NCBI RefSeq assembly: GCF_009659535.1 | Contig: NZ_VJZZ01000021.1 | Span: 1-64,000, forward strand | Direction: 5' to 3' | Source: Aggregicoccus sp. 17bor-14 | GTDB lineage: Bacteria; Myxococcota; Myxococcia; Myxococcales; Myxococcaceae | Length of the DNA: 64,000 nucleotides | In this document: positions 1 through 8,288 of the stretch, in pieces | Layout of the letters: each line of letters starts with the position of its first letter | Position numbering within the stretch: the first letter of the stretch is position 1 | The notes under the pieces: model-generated | Databases searched by the model: none | What the model was told of the DNA's origin: nothing | Seen by the model: only the letters and a program-made list of their open reading frames with translations | Made by a program: the position numbers and the translations under genes

Positions 1-125
1 TCGAGGGCGTGGACGTTTTGCGCCCACGCCTCTGCGCACCCCTTCGACATAAAACCCAGCCCCGCTCCCGTCCTCCCTCGGGACTCCTCCTCACTCCCTC
101 GGGCTGAAACGGCGAAACACGAGTC

Positions 126-148
126 TGGGAGAGGGACGGGGTGAGGGA
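126..148. repeat. REP-like intergenic repeat, half copy
   Basis: The sequence reads GGGAGAGGGACGGGGTGAGGGA, the core of a short repeat that recurs at about 13.5, 40.4, 41.2, 56.8 and 62.9 kb. The left arm of the usual hairpin is not convincing here. It lies 35 bases upstream of the VOC gene start. Bases 1-125 hold no gene that I can recognise. Confidence 0.7.
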
Positions 149-182
149 TGATGGGCTTCACCCTGCGCTAAAAGGAGCACGC

Positions 183-929
183 ATGAGCGGAGCCTTCACC
201 CAGTACGACCTGCGCACGACGGACCCGGAGGCGGCGGCGGCCTTCTACGCGGAGGTCGTGGGCCTGCAGCAGCGCAGCGCAGGTGACGCCCGCGAGCTCT
301 ACTGGCGCGAGCAGCGCGTGGGCGCACTCACGCTGCTGCCCGAGCGCGCACGGGCGCAGGGCGCACCGGCGCACTGGCTCGGGCACATCGGCGTCGCGGA
401 CGTGGAGGCAGCGGTGCGCGACGTGCTCGGGCTGGGAGGCCAGCAGCTCGGCCCCACGCAGCGCACGAGCGACGGGCGCGTACTCGCCGCGCTGAAGGAT
501 GCCCAGGGCGTGCCCTTCGCGCTGAGCACCCCGCGCCCTGAGCCGCGCGCGGAGGTGGTGGTGTGGCACGAGCTCTACGCGACGGACTGGGAAGCAGAGT
601 GGGCGGGCTACTCGGGGCTGTTCGGGTGGCAGAAGGCGGAGGCGCTGGAGCTCGGCCCGCCGGTGGGCACCTACCAGCTGTTCATCTTGCCGGGCGCGCC
701 GCAGCCGCTGGGCGCGATGTCGAACTCGGCGCGCATCCCGGGCGTGCACCCGCAGTGGCTCTACTACTTCACGGTGCCGAACCTGGACGTAGCGCTCGCG
801 AAGGTGCGGCAGCTCGGCGGGCTCGTGGCGAACGGCCCCATGGAGGTGCCGGGCGGCGCACGCGTAGCGCAGTGCGAGGACCCGCAGGGCGGAGCCTTCG
901 CGCTGCACCACCACCCGCGAGGCGGCTGA
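183..929 (+). CDS. Two-domain VOC (glyoxalase/bleomycin-resistance fold) protein
   Basis: Predicted cytosolic protein of 248 aa with two vicinal-oxygen-chelate domains, roughly residues 5-120 and 135-245. Both show the FYAEVVGL- or YSGLFGW-type helix and a closing DPQG(V/G)PFAL strand (DAQGVPFAL in the first, DPQGGAFAL in the second). This duplicated form is common in actinobacteria and myxobacteria, where substrates are rarely known; some relatives are dioxygenases or antibiotic-binding proteins. The ATG at 183 was chosen over the in-frame ATG at 141 because AGGAG lies about 8 bases before it and homology begins there. Substrate and metal use cannot be told from sequence. Confidence 0.85.
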   Translation: MSGAFTQYDLRTTDPEAAAAFYAEVVGLQQRSAGDARELYWREQRVGALTLLPERARAQGAPAHWLGHIGVADVEAAVRDVLGLGGQQLGPTQRTSDGRVLAALKDAQGVPFALSTPRPEPRAEVVVWHELYATDWEAEWAGYSGLFGWQKAEALELGPPVGTYQLFILPGAPQPLGAMSNSARIPGVHPQWLYYFTVPNLDVALAKVRQLGGLVANGPMEVPGGARVAQCEDPQGGAFALHHHPRGG

Positions 930-931
930 GC

Positions 932-1255
932 GTGAAGCTGCGGCGCTCCATCCTCGCTGTATGCGGCGGAGGCTTGTTGGTTCTTGCAGCCAGCTCCCTT
1001 TACCGCCAGCGGCGAGCGGCCCGCATTGAGACCTTTTGTGGCTCGGTTCGTTACGGCGAGGAAGCTCGGCACGTAGCGGACCGCGCGCAGCAAGTGGGCC
1101 TCGCGATCTCGGGATGGGAATGGCGTGAACCGGGACGACAGCAAGCGTTCCGGCTCGAGGTGGGAATGTCCCCTTTCAAGACGCTCCTGGCCTATTGCTG
1201 CGTGAGCGGCCATGGCACCCGCGTCGATGACCACGGAATGTGCTCGAGCGGGTAA
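932..1255 (+). CDS. Small membrane-anchored hypothetical protein
   Basis: A 107-aa protein starting at GTG 932, two bases after the VOC stop, so probably cotranscribed with it. Residues 1-25 form a basic start followed by one hydrophobic segment (ILAVCGGGLLVLAASSLY), which could be a membrane anchor or a lipoprotein-like signal. The remainder is soluble and contains four scattered cysteines. I recognise no family. Codon use and spacing support it as a gene; the exact start is uncertain because no good ribosome site is visible. Confidence 0.55.
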   Translation: MKLRRSILAVCGGGLLVLAASSLYRQRRAARIETFCGSVRYGEEARHVADRAQQVGLAISGWEWREPGRQQAFRLEVGMSPFKTLLAYCCVSGHGTRVDDHGMCSSG

Positions 1256-1280
1256 CAGCAGCGCCGGCACCCTGAAAATT

Positions 1281-1415
1281 CTCCCGAAAAACCCCCGACA
1301 TTTCAGAACAGGTGCGGAGAGCACTGCGACCGGAGGGGGTAGGTGCTCGCGCGTGAAACGGACGTTTCGTTCCGCACGCCGCGTCACCCCGGAGCGTCAC
1401 GCAGGGCAGCGCCCG
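1281..1415. repeat. Dispersed two-module repeat, copy 1
   Basis: Module B at 1281-1317 carries CCCCCGACATTTCAGAACAG. Module A at 1381-1415 carries CACCCCGGAGCG and GCAGGGCAGCGCC. Read on the minus strand, the A-then-B order and orientation match copies at 13617-13836 and 28698-28836. Module A agrees with the 13.6-kb copy at about 30 of 34 positions. It fills most of the gap between the small membrane gene and the msrA remnant. No coding sequence is evident in it. Confidence 0.75.
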
Positions 1416-1503
1416 CGCGCGCTCGGCTCTCGCGCGCGGGACCCAGCCATCCGTCTTCCCCACCGGCCGACGCAGCGTACAGGGACGCTGCAAGCCCGAG
1501 TCG

Positions 1504-1656
1504 CTACGTGCGAAGCCCGATGGGGCAGGTCACGCCGGTGCCGCCGAGGCCGCAGTAGCCGCCCGGGTTCTTGTGCAGGTACTGCGGGTGGTAGTCCTCG
1601 GCGAAGTAGAAGGGCGGCGCGTCGAGGATCTCGGCGGAGGGCGCGATGGGCGTGAG
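1504..1656 (-). pseudogene. msrA: msrA remnant (C-terminal ~45 residues of peptide methionine sulfoxide reductase A)
   Basis: The last 44 codons read as the MsrA C-terminus, with [20 protein letters not shown] followed by [14 protein letters not shown], a family signature. The rest of MsrA, including the N-terminal GCFWC catalytic motif, is absent. Upstream of about 1650 the same frame turns into low-complexity antisense of the zincin gene. This is therefore a 3' fragment left after a deletion or replacement. The zincin gene's start and ribosome site (GGAGG at 1635-1640) lie inside the remnant. Recognition of the fragment is firm; the mechanism is inference. Confidence 0.85.
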
Positions 1657-2428
1657 GCAACAGGGGCTTGCGAGGCTCGTGGATGCGGGGCGCGGACTGG
1701 GCACGGGCCTGCTCGGCGCGGGCGTGGGCGCAGGGCGCAGCCTCGGCGCGGCGCTCGGGCACCTGGGACACGCGGTCGTCCGGCTCGCGCGGGGCGAGGG
1801 GCGCGCGGGGCTGGGGCACGTGGGGCACGCGCTGGTGCGGGTGGCGCAGACACCGGTGGATGCGCCGCTGCTGCTGGGCGGAAGGCTGCTCGCGGCGCTG
1901 CAGGTGCTCACGGGGCTGGAGCCTCCGGGGCGCCGGCTGACCGAGCGCGAGCGCACGCTGCTCGAGGGCGTGTTCGGCAGCGGAGTGGACCTGGACCGGG
2001 TGCGCATCAAGGAGGGGCGCGTGGGGGTGCTCGGGGTGAGCGGGCGCGCCTTCGCACTGGGCAGCACGGTGTACGTGCCGCGCGGGCGGGGGCCCTTGAG
2101 TCCAGGACTCCTCGTCCACGAGCTCACGCACGTGTGGCAGTACCAGCACGGCGGCACGCGCTACCTCAGCGCGGCGCTGTGGGCGCAGTTCCTCGGGGAC
2201 GGCTACGACTGGCGCAAGGGGCTCGCGGAGGGGCGGCCCTGGGAGGCGCTCAACCCGGAGCAGCAGGCGGCGCTGCTCGAGCACGCGTTCGAGGCGGGGG
2301 CCCTGGGAGGCGGCCCGGGCGCGGTGCGGGGCTGGACGGCAGAGCAGCTCGCGTACGTGCGCCGGGTGCAGGCGGGGCTGCCGCACGGGGTGGGGGCCGC
2401 GGGCGCGACCGTTGCGAAACGGGGCTGA
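1646..2428 (+). CDS. Putative zincin metallopeptidase with HELTH motif (DUF4157-like)
   Basis: 260 aa. The C-terminal half has a zinc-protease signature, [14 protein letters not shown], with H158-E159-x-x-H162. It follows a [10 protein letters not shown] strand typical of DUF4157-type proteins, whose role is mostly unknown and which often sit near secreted or contractile systems. Residues 1-90 are Gly/Leu/Ala rich with an internal repeat ([13 protein letters not shown], then [13 protein letters not shown]). No signal peptide is evident. The start at ATG 1646 follows GGAGG by six bases and overlaps the msrA remnant on the other strand. No injection-system genes are nearby, so its target is unknown. 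Confidence 0.75.
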   Translation: MGVRQQGLARLVDAGRGLGTGLLGAGVGAGRSLGAALGHLGHAVVRLARGEGRAGLGHVGHALVRVAQTPVDAPLLLGGRLLAALQVLTGLEPPGRRLTERERTLLEGVFGSGVDLDRVRIKEGRVGVLGVSGRAFALGSTVYVPRGRGPLSPGLLVHELTHVWQYQHGGTRYLSAALWAQFLGDGYDWRKGLAEGRPWEALNPEQQAALLEHAFEAGALGGGPGAVRGWTAEQLAYVRRVQAGLPHGVGAAGATVAKRG

Positions 2429-2510
2429 AACGTGCGGGCCGCGCGCTCCGGGATTATCTCTGGAGACGGGGCGTTCCGGACCTTCAGCCAGCCCCAGGAG
2501 AAGACCGCCC

Positions 2511-2933
2511 ATGCGCATCCGAGCACTCGTCGTCACGGCCCTCCTCGCCGCCGCACCGGCTCTCGCCGAGGGACCGCGCGGAGAGGTGTTCTCGCAGCAG
2601 GGCAGCGCCTCGTTCGACTCGACGAACGTGCGCGGCACGGACGTGAACATGAGCCGCCAGCCCGACGGGCGGTGGGCCGGCTGGCTGAACGGCAGCTTCG
2701 TGACCGTGTCGGTGGACGGCAACACGGTGCGCGGGCCCAACGTGTCGCTCACCTACGAGCGCACGAAGAAGGAGACGCGGGTGCACGGCCTGCTGGGCAC
2801 GGGCACCATCGCCATCACGGTGCCCAACGAGCCCAAGGGCGCCGCGTGGCACAACTTCCGGCTCGAGGGCTCGGCGGCGGACCAGGACCCGCCCGTGCCG
2901 CAGATGATCTTCGCGCTCATCGCGGCGCTCTGA
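2511..2933 (+). CDS. Secreted hypothetical protein
   Basis: 140 aa with a clean Sec signal peptide (residues 1-19, cleavage after ALA). The mature region looks beta-rich, with alternating [12 protein letters not shown]-type strands and a final hydrophobic stretch. I know no named family for it. The ATG at 2511 is preceded by CAGGAGAAG, and upstream in-frame codons look non-coding. Its 3' end overlaps the convergent MauG-type gene by 17 bases, so the two transcripts run into each other. Confidence 0.7.
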   Translation: MRIRALVVTALLAAAPALAEGPRGEVFSQQGSASFDSTNVRGTDVNMSRQPDGRWAGWLNGSFVTVSVDGNTVRGPNVSLTYERTKKETRVHGLLGTGTIAITVPNEPKGAAWHNFRLEGSAADQDPPVPQMIFALIAAL

Positions 2934-4047
2934 GCGCACGCCCCTGCGACGGATCCGGCCGCGGCGTGGCCTTCGTGCTCGGAGGCAGCTGCGGCGGCGT
3001 GACGAGCAGCTGGGGCAGCTCGCCGGTGAGGCTCTCGAGGAACGCGACGAGGTCCCTCACCTCGGCGTCGCTCAGGTTCCGGCCGAGCTGGTAGCGGCCC
3101 ATGCGGCGCACGGCCTCGGGGAGCTCGCGGACGCTGCCGTCGTGGAAGTAGGGCGCCGTGCGGGCGACGTTGCGCAGGGTGGGGACGCGGAACTTCATCC
3201 GGTCCTCCGCGTCCTTCGTCACCTCGAAGCGGCCCGTGTCGTGCGCGTCCGGGTAGGGCTCCACGAGCCCGAGCCGCTGGAACGAGGTCCCTCCGAGCGC
3301 AGGCCCGTTGTGGCAGGTGGTGCAGCCGGCGGTGAGGAAGGTGCTCAGCCCGCGCAGCTCCGCGCCGCTGAGTGCGGCCTTGTCGCCGGCGAGGTAGCGG
3401 TCGAAGCGCGAGCGCGTGGTGAGCGTGCGCTCGAAGGCGGCGATGGCGCGCGCGGCGGTGTCCAGGCGCACCGGGTGGCGCTCCTTGGGGAAGGCCTCGC
3501 GGAAGAGGGCGCGGTACTCGGGGATGGAGGCGAGCGTGCGCGCGACGCGGGCCTCGTCCGGCATGGCCATCTCCACCGGGTTGAGCACGGGCACGGAGGC
3601 CTGCGCCTCGAGCGTGGGCGCGCGGCCGTCCCAGAACTGCGCGACGTGGCCGGCGGCGTGGAACACGGTGGGCGAGTTGCGGGTGCCGTGCTGGCCGCGG
3701 TGCCCGTTGCTCACGGCCTTGCCGTCCACGCCGTAGGCGCTCAGCACGTGGCAGGTGTTGCAGGAGACGTCGTGGTTCTTCGAGAGGCGCGGGTCGAAGA
3801 AGAGCAGCCGCCCCAGCGCCACCTGCGGCGCGGTGTCCTTCGGCGCGGGCGTGCCGCCGGGCGGCGGGGCGAAGAGCGCGAGCTGCTTCGCGGGGATGTC
3901 GATGGGCGCGTCGGGCACGGGCGCCGACGTCACCGCCGCAGCGGGCGCCGCGGCGCGCTCGGCGGGCTCCTGCGCGCAGCCGCCGCCCAGCAGCAGCGCG
4001 AGGCCGAGCAGGAGGGGGCGGGGCGAGGGGGCAGGGGCGGCGGACAT
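2917..4047 (-). CDS. Di-heme cytochrome c peroxidase / MauG family lipoprotein
   Basis: 376 aa with a lipoprotein signal (lipobox LGGGC, C24). Two c-type heme sites follow: CNTCH at residues 96-100 and CTTCH at 242-246. The family core is present: GRLLFFDPRLS, HRGQHGTRNSPTVF, FWDGRAPTLE, and PTLRNVARTAPYFHDGS near the C-terminus. Members reduce H2O2 with electrons from small cytochromes or oxidise protein residues (MauG). Lipidation suggests it is held at a membrane face in the periplasm. No partner cytochrome is adjacent. Family assignment is confident; the electron donor and exact reaction are not visible. Confidence 0.92.
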   Translation of the reverse strand: MSAAPAPSPRPLLLGLALLLGGGCAQEPAERAAAPAAAVTSAPVPDAPIDIPAKQLALFAPPPGGTPAPKDTAPQVALGRLLFFDPRLSKNHDVSCNTCHVLSAYGVDGKAVSNGHRGQHGTRNSPTVFHAAGHVAQFWDGRAPTLEAQASVPVLNPVEMAMPDEARVARTLASIPEYRALFREAFPKERHPVRLDTAARAIAAFERTLTTRSRFDRYLAGDKAALSGAELRGLSTFLTAGCTTCHNGPALGGTSFQRLGLVEPYPDAHDTGRFEVTKDAEDRMKFRVPTLRNVARTAPYFHDGSVRELPEAVRRMGRYQLGRNLSDAEVRDLVAFLESLTGELPQLLVTPPQLPPSTKATPRPDPSQGRALRAPR

Positions 4048-4234
4048 GGCGGCGCCAACCTAACAGCGAGCGCCGCCGGGGGCTTCCTCCGCGCCGCGGG
4101 TGTGGACAGCAAGAGGCGTACCGACGCGCCTGCGCGCGCGCCGGGGCCCGACGAATCGGCTCCGGAGACGACGCGCTTGAAACCGGCACTGAACATGTGA
4201 GCAGATCCGCGGCCCCACCCCGGAGGCCTACGCC

Positions 4235-4744
4235 ATGTTCGACGTGACCGAGAACGACCCCATCTCCCCCGCGCTGCACTCGCTGCTGGAGCTCTTCGCG
4301 AGCGACCTGAAGGCGGTGAAGTTCCCCGACATGGACGCGGGCGTGCTGCAGGAGGCCGCGGTGCGGGTGCGCGAGCGGGCGGAGGCCCTGGCGAAGGCGC
4401 AGGCGGCGATGGAGGCGGCGCGGCTCGCGCTGCACGAGAGCCAGGAGGCGCTGCTGCAGCGTGGCCAGCGCGCGCTCGCGTACGTGCGGGTGTTCGCGGA
4501 GGAGAACGCGGAGCTGAGCGCGAAGCTGGACGGCATCAGCCTGCCGCGCGCGGCGCGCAAGAGCATGCGCACGGACGCGCCGGTGGAGGCGCAGCAGGCG
4601 GCGGCGAACGAGGAGAGCGCGCCGAAGCGCCGCGGCCGTCCGCCAAAGGCGCGCCCCACGGCCGCCGCCTCCCTCTTCGCCGAGGGTGGTGAGGCCCCTG
4701 CCGCGGCGGAGCTCGAGGTCGAGGCGATCGAGTCCGCCGCCTAG
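4235..4744 (+). CDS. Coiled-coil protein with AT-hook-like tail
   Basis: 169 aa. Residues 25-115 are Ala/Glu/Leu/Arg rich and predicted helical or coiled coil, with no signal peptide. The tail contains KRRGRPPKAR, an AT-hook-like minor-groove DNA-binding motif, followed by an acidic alanine-rich end. Myxobacteria use AT-hook proteins (for example CarD) as architectural regulators, but this protein lacks the rest of CarD. The start at 4235 is supported by CGGAGG nine bases upstream. A nucleoid-associated role is inference. The stop overlaps the convergent GNAT gene by four bases. Confidence 0.7.
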   Translation: MFDVTENDPISPALHSLLELFASDLKAVKFPDMDAGVLQEAAVRVRERAEALAKAQAAMEAARLALHESQEALLQRGQRALAYVRVFAEENAELSAKLDGISLPRAARKSMRTDAPVEAQQAAANEESAPKRRGRPPKARPTAAASLFAEGGEAPAAAELEVEAIESAA

Positions 4745-5997
4745 TCCTCCCCCGCGCGCCACCAACCCAGGGCGCGCTGCACCCCCGGGAGCCAGCGCAG
4801 CCGCGCGGCGTGCAGGGCGCGCCCGCGGCGGCTCGCGCGAAACACCAGCAGCCGGCTGTGGGAGCACAGCCGGTCCGCCCAGGGCTGCGCGTCCGGAGCG
4901 TCGGGCCCCAGCAGCTCGCACTCCTCGAAGCCCTGCTCCACGAGGTGCTCGAGCAGCGCCGCGCTGAGCAGGTGCTCGGGGCCGAAGGCGCGGTAGGCCT
5001 CGTCGCAGGCGCTCCCGAGGCGCACGAGGCGCCGGCCGTCGCGCAGCGCGAAGTCGAAGGCGACGGGGTAGCCGCGGCAGCGCAGCAGGTGCAGCGAGAG
5101 GAAGCCGCCCTCCGCCGCCGCGAGCGCCACGTCCGTGTAGAAGCCGAGCGCGCGCACGTCCTGGGCCACGGCAGCTCCCCGCCGCCCGCGCGCGCCGCAC
5201 GTGTCCAGCGCGAGCCCCTCGGCCAGCCGCTCGACGAGCCGCGCCCCGCCCGTCACCTGCTCCAGCTCCACCGGCCCCTGGTCCTCGAGTCGCTTCCTGC
5301 GCCGGCGCAGGCTCCGGCTCCAGCGCGCGTGCAGTGCGTCCACGCTGCAGGGCAGCCGCAGCGCGGGCGACGTGCGCGTGGGCTCGCTGCCACAGGGCAG
5401 CCCTGCGTCCTCGGCCGCGTGCTGCAGGCTCCAGGCCCCTCCCCCGTGCGGCACGTCCTCGAGCCGCAGCAGGTCCCAGTTGGGGTCCTCCTGCAGGTGG
5501 CGCAGGAAGTGGCTCGCGGCGGCCGGTGCGTCCTCGGCCAGCAGGTCGAAGCGGCCGAGGTGGGCGCTGCCCGGGCTGCTCAGCTCGCGCACGGGCAGCC
5601 CCGCCCACCGGGCGTGACGCTGCAGCAGGGGCAGCACGGCGCTGAGCGCTCCGCCCGGTGCGCGCGCGGTGAGCACGCGCAATGAGATGGTGGGGGCGAA
5701 GTTCTCGAGCCACGCCCAGAGCAGCTCGTGGCGCGAGAGCACGGAGGCGCCCGTGCGCGCGAGGAGCCGGTTCCACTCGGGGCGCAGCGCGAGCAGCGCC
5801 TCGCGGGTGCACACCTCCTCCACCTGCAGCGGCTGCGGCAGGTCGAAGAGGCGGTGCGCGGGGTGCACGCTCGCGAGCGCGTTGCGCGGCGTGGCCGGCG
5901 GCGTGCGCGCGTCGACTGAGCTCCTCGAGGGCGGCGCCGCGCCGGGGCCCTGCCCCGTGCGCCCCGTGTCCGCGTCTTCGGCATCCCGGATGCCCAT
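4741..5997 (-). CDS. GNAT-fold acetyltransferase, CelD/BcsL family
   Basis: 418 aa resembling the CelD/BcsL-type proteins of polysaccharide loci. An N-terminal domain contains EWNRLLARTGASVLSRHELL, a recurring start in this family. The C-terminal GNAT-like domain includes SRSLRRRRKRLEDQG and a late strand with FDFALRDGRRLVRLGSACDE. These proteins are thought to transfer acyl or amino-acyl groups to polysaccharides or lipids; direct data are few. No polysaccharide synthase is adjacent. The start is backed by GAGGAGGG five bases upstream. The first 45 residues are disordered and proline rich. Confidence 0.8.
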   Translation of the reverse strand: MGIRDAEDADTGRTGQGPGAAPPSRSSVDARTPPATPRNALASVHPAHRLFDLPQPLQVEEVCTREALLALRPEWNRLLARTGASVLSRHELLWAWLENFAPTISLRVLTARAPGGALSAVLPLLQRHARWAGLPVRELSSPGSAHLGRFDLLAEDAPAAASHFLRHLQEDPNWDLLRLEDVPHGGGAWSLQHAAEDAGLPCGSEPTRTSPALRLPCSVDALHARWSRSLRRRRKRLEDQGPVELEQVTGGARLVERLAEGLALDTCGARGRRGAAVAQDVRALGFYTDVALAAAEGGFLSLHLLRCRGYPVAFDFALRDGRRLVRLGSACDEAYRAFGPEHLLSAALLEHLVEQGFEECELLGPDAPDAQPWADRLCSHSRLLVFRASRRGRALHAARLRWLPGVQRALGWWRAGED

Positions 5998-6091
5998 CGG
6001 CCCTCCTCGCCCGGAGGCAGCGTCGAAGGTCGGGCAGGGCCGCGCCCGCGGCCATTGCCCCCGGGCGCGCCCGCGCTGTCCGCGGCGTGAC

Positions 6092-7480
6092 TCAGAGCCC
6101 GGAGGCCTCGAGCAGCCGCAGCCACACCTCGCTCACCGTGGGGAAGGCGGGCACCGCGTGCCAGAGCGTCTCCAGGGGGAGCTCGCCCGCCACCGCCACC
6201 GTGGCCGCGTGCAGGAGCTCTCCCACGCCCGGCCCCACCAGCGTGACGCCGAGCAGCACGCGCCGCTCCTCGTCCACCACCCACTTCGCGTGGCCGTGCG
6301 CGCCCTCGCCCAGCAGCCCCGTGCCGGCGGCCGACTCCAGCGCCACCTCGGCGCAGCGCACCCGGTGCCCCGCCTTGCGCGCGGCCGCCTCGGTGAGCCC
6401 CACGCTGGCCACCTCCGGATGGGTGAAGAGGACCTGCGGCACCGCCCGCGCGTCCGCCCACGCGCGCGCCGGCCGCCCCTGCAGCACCTCGCCCAGCACG
6501 TGCGCCTGGTACTTGCCCATGTGCGTGAGCAGCGTGCGCCCGTTCACGTCGCCGCAGGCGTAGAGCCAGCCGCCCGCGACGCCCCTCGCGCGCAGCGAGT
6601 CGTCCACCTCCACCGGCTTGCCCGGGGTGAGCCCCACGCTCTCGAGGCCCAGGTCCTGCGTCGCGGGCTCGCGGCCCAGCGCGAGCAGCAGCTCGTCCGC
6701 GCGCACTTCGAAGCCGTCGTCGAGCCGCGCCACCACCTCACCGCTGCCCTCGCGCCGCACCTCCTTCAGCGTGCAGCCCAGGTGCAGCCGCACGCCTTCG
6801 TCCGTGAGCGCGCGCGCCACCGCGCGGGAGGCGAAGGGCTCCAGGCGCTCGAGCAGGTGCGCGCCGCGGTGCACCAGGCGCACCTCGCTGCCGAGGCAGC
6901 GCCACGCCTGCGCGAGCTCCACCCCCACCGCGCCGCCGCCCACCACCAGCAGCCGTCGCGGCACGCGCTTGGCCGCGGTGGCCTCGCGGTTGGTCCAGGG
7001 GCGCGCATCGCGCAGGCCGGGCACCTCCGGCACCCGCGCGCGCGAGCCGGTGGCGAGCACCACCGCACGCTGCGCTTCCAGCAGCTGCGTGCCCTCCGGG
7101 CCCTCCACCTGCACCCGGCGCTCGCCCGCGAGCCGCCCGCGCCCGCGCACCACGCTCACCTTCGCCCCCTCTGCCCACTCGAGCTGGCCCGCGTCGTCCC
7201 AATGGCTCGCCTTCTGGTCGCGCCAGGCGAGCACCGCCTCCGCACGCACGCCGCCGGGGGCGAGCAGCTCGCGCACCCCGGGCATCGCGCGCGCGAGCCG
7301 GTGCACCTCCGAGGGGCGCAGCAGCGCCTTGGACGGCATGCAGGCCCAGTACGAGCACTCGCCGCCCAGCAGCTCCTTCTCCACCAGCGCCGTGGACAGC
7401 CCCCCGGCCGCCGCGCGCTGCGCCACGATCTCGCCTGCGGGGCCTGCGCCCACCACCACCACGTCGAAGCGCTTCGACAC
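6092..7480 (-). CDS. Pyridine nucleotide-disulfide oxidoreductase family flavoprotein
   Basis: About 462 aa. It has an N-terminal FAD site (VVVGAGPAGEIVA), a redox-disulfide-like motif GGECSYWACMPSKALL (C42 and C47), an NAD(P)H site (LLVVGGGAVGVELAQ) and the second FAD motif YACGDVNG. The dimerisation tail reads HAVPAFPTVSEVWLRL. Lipoamide dehydrogenases have HxHPTxSE there, so the catalytic His-Glu pair looks altered. It may act as a quinone or mercuric-type reductase rather than as E3 of pyruvate dehydrogenase, whose other subunits are absent here. GTG 7480 was chosen because GAGGAGG lies just upstream; the earlier in-frame start lacks one. Confidence 0.85.
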   Translation of the reverse strand: MSKRFDVVVVGAGPAGEIVAQRAAAGGLSTALVEKELLGGECSYWACMPSKALLRPSEVHRLARAMPGVRELLAPGGVRAEAVLAWRDQKASHWDDAGQLEWAEGAKVSVVRGRGRLAGERRVQVEGPEGTQLLEAQRAVVLATGSRARVPEVPGLRDARPWTNREATAAKRVPRRLLVVGGGAVGVELAQAWRCLGSEVRLVHRGAHLLERLEPFASRAVARALTDEGVRLHLGCTLKEVRREGSGEVVARLDDGFEVRADELLLALGREPATQDLGLESVGLTPGKPVEVDDSLRARGVAGGWLYACGDVNGRTLLTHMGKYQAHVLGEVLQGRPARAWADARAVPQVLFTHPEVASVGLTEAAARKAGHRVRCAEVALESAAGTGLLGEGAHGHAKWVVDEERRVLLGVTLVGPGVGELLHAATVAVAGELPLETLWHAVPAFPTVSEVWLRLLEASGL

Positions 7481-7568
7481 GCGTGCCTCCTCGGGCGCCA
7501 GTGCCCAGAGGCACACGGTGGGAGGGGGCCCGGCCCGCGGAAAGGTCTCGGCCAGGCAGCCAAGCCCC

Positions 7569-7594
7569 CACTCCCTCCGGGAGAGGGCGGGGGC
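7569..7594. repeat. Degenerate REP-like repeat
   Basis: CACTCCCTCCGGGAGAGGGCGGGG forms a short hairpin (CTCCC/GGGAG) and matches the first half of the REP core. It sits between recX and the flavoprotein gene and may act as a weak terminator of recX. Confidence 0.4.
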
Positions 7595-7618
7595 GAAGAG
7601 GCAGAGAGCCCCGGGCCT

Positions 7619-8194
7619 CTACTCCTCCGGGTCGTCCTCTGCGCTCCCGTCGACGACCCGCTTCGCGGTGGCGAAGGAGAAGCCCGCGCGCGCGAGTGCC
7701 GCGAGGTCCTTCATGCGCGCGTCCTTGCGCGTGGAGAGGTCGCGCCGGAAGGGGCCGAGGCGCTTCTTGCGCGCCCAGATGCGCGCGGCCGCGTCCTCGG
7801 AGACCTCCTCGCTGGCCTGCGCGAGCTTCTGCGCCGCGAGCTCCGGGGCCACGCCCTTGAGGCGCAGCTTCTGGGAGATGACGCGCGCGCTGCGGCCCGA
7901 GGCGCGCAGCGCGTGGGCGCGCGTCTCCGCGTACGCGGTGTCGTTCACCAGCCCGTTGCGCACGAGCTTCTGCAGCAGCGCCTCGAGCCAGGCCACCGCC
8001 TGCGCCCGGTCTCCGCCGTGCTCCTTCAGCGAGCGGTTCACCCGGCGCATCATCACCCGGCGCACCCCGTCCACCGTGGCGGAGTAGCGCTTGAGGTAGT
8101 GCAGCGCGGAGTTCTCCAGGTAGCGCTCGGAGAGCTTGCGCGGCTTCTTGCGCTCGCGCGGCGTCGCGGGCCGTCTGTCGTCGTGCTCGTCCAC
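7619..8194 (-). CDS. recX: RecX-family regulatory protein
   Basis: About 191 aa, Arg/Lys rich and all-helical, with the three-helix repeats of RecX: ALHYLKRYSATVDGVRRVM, then VAWLEALLQKLVRNGLVNDTAYA, then ISQKLRLKGVAPELAAQ. RecX binds RecA filaments and limits recombination and SOS induction. recA is not in this window, so the gene is unlinked from it here. No ATG is available at a sensible place; GTG 8194 gives a full-length protein but has no good ribosome site, so the start is provisional. The C-terminal half (SFATAKRVVDG) fits the last RecX repeat. Confidence 0.85.
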   Translation of the reverse strand: MDEHDDRRPATPRERKKPRKLSERYLENSALHYLKRYSATVDGVRRVMMRRVNRSLKEHGGDRAQAVAWLEALLQKLVRNGLVNDTAYAETRAHALRASGRSARVISQKLRLKGVAPELAAQKLAQASEEVSEDAAARIWARKKRLGPFRRDLSTRKDARMKDLAALARAGFSFATAKRVVDGSAEDDPEE

Positions 8195-8288
8195 GGGAAG
8201 GGTCTTTGTAGCACCCGGGTCCGACCCGAGAGCGCGTGGCGCGCGTGCGTGATGCTCGGCTGCATGGCGGCCGAGAGCGCTGCGCGGA

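Noticed and set aside
1646-2428. Part of an extracellular contractile injection system because of the DUF4157-like domain
   Set aside because: No sheath, baseplate or AAA genes are near; the domain occurs widely outside such systems.
4235-4744. CarD-type regulator
   Set aside because: It has an AT-hook-like motif but lacks the CarD N-terminal RNA-polymerase-interaction domain.
2753-6055. 1100-residue minus-strand open frame
   Set aside because: It crosses several confidently identified genes out of frame and reads as Arg/Ala/Gly/Pro low complexity, typical of GC-rich antisense or shifted frames.
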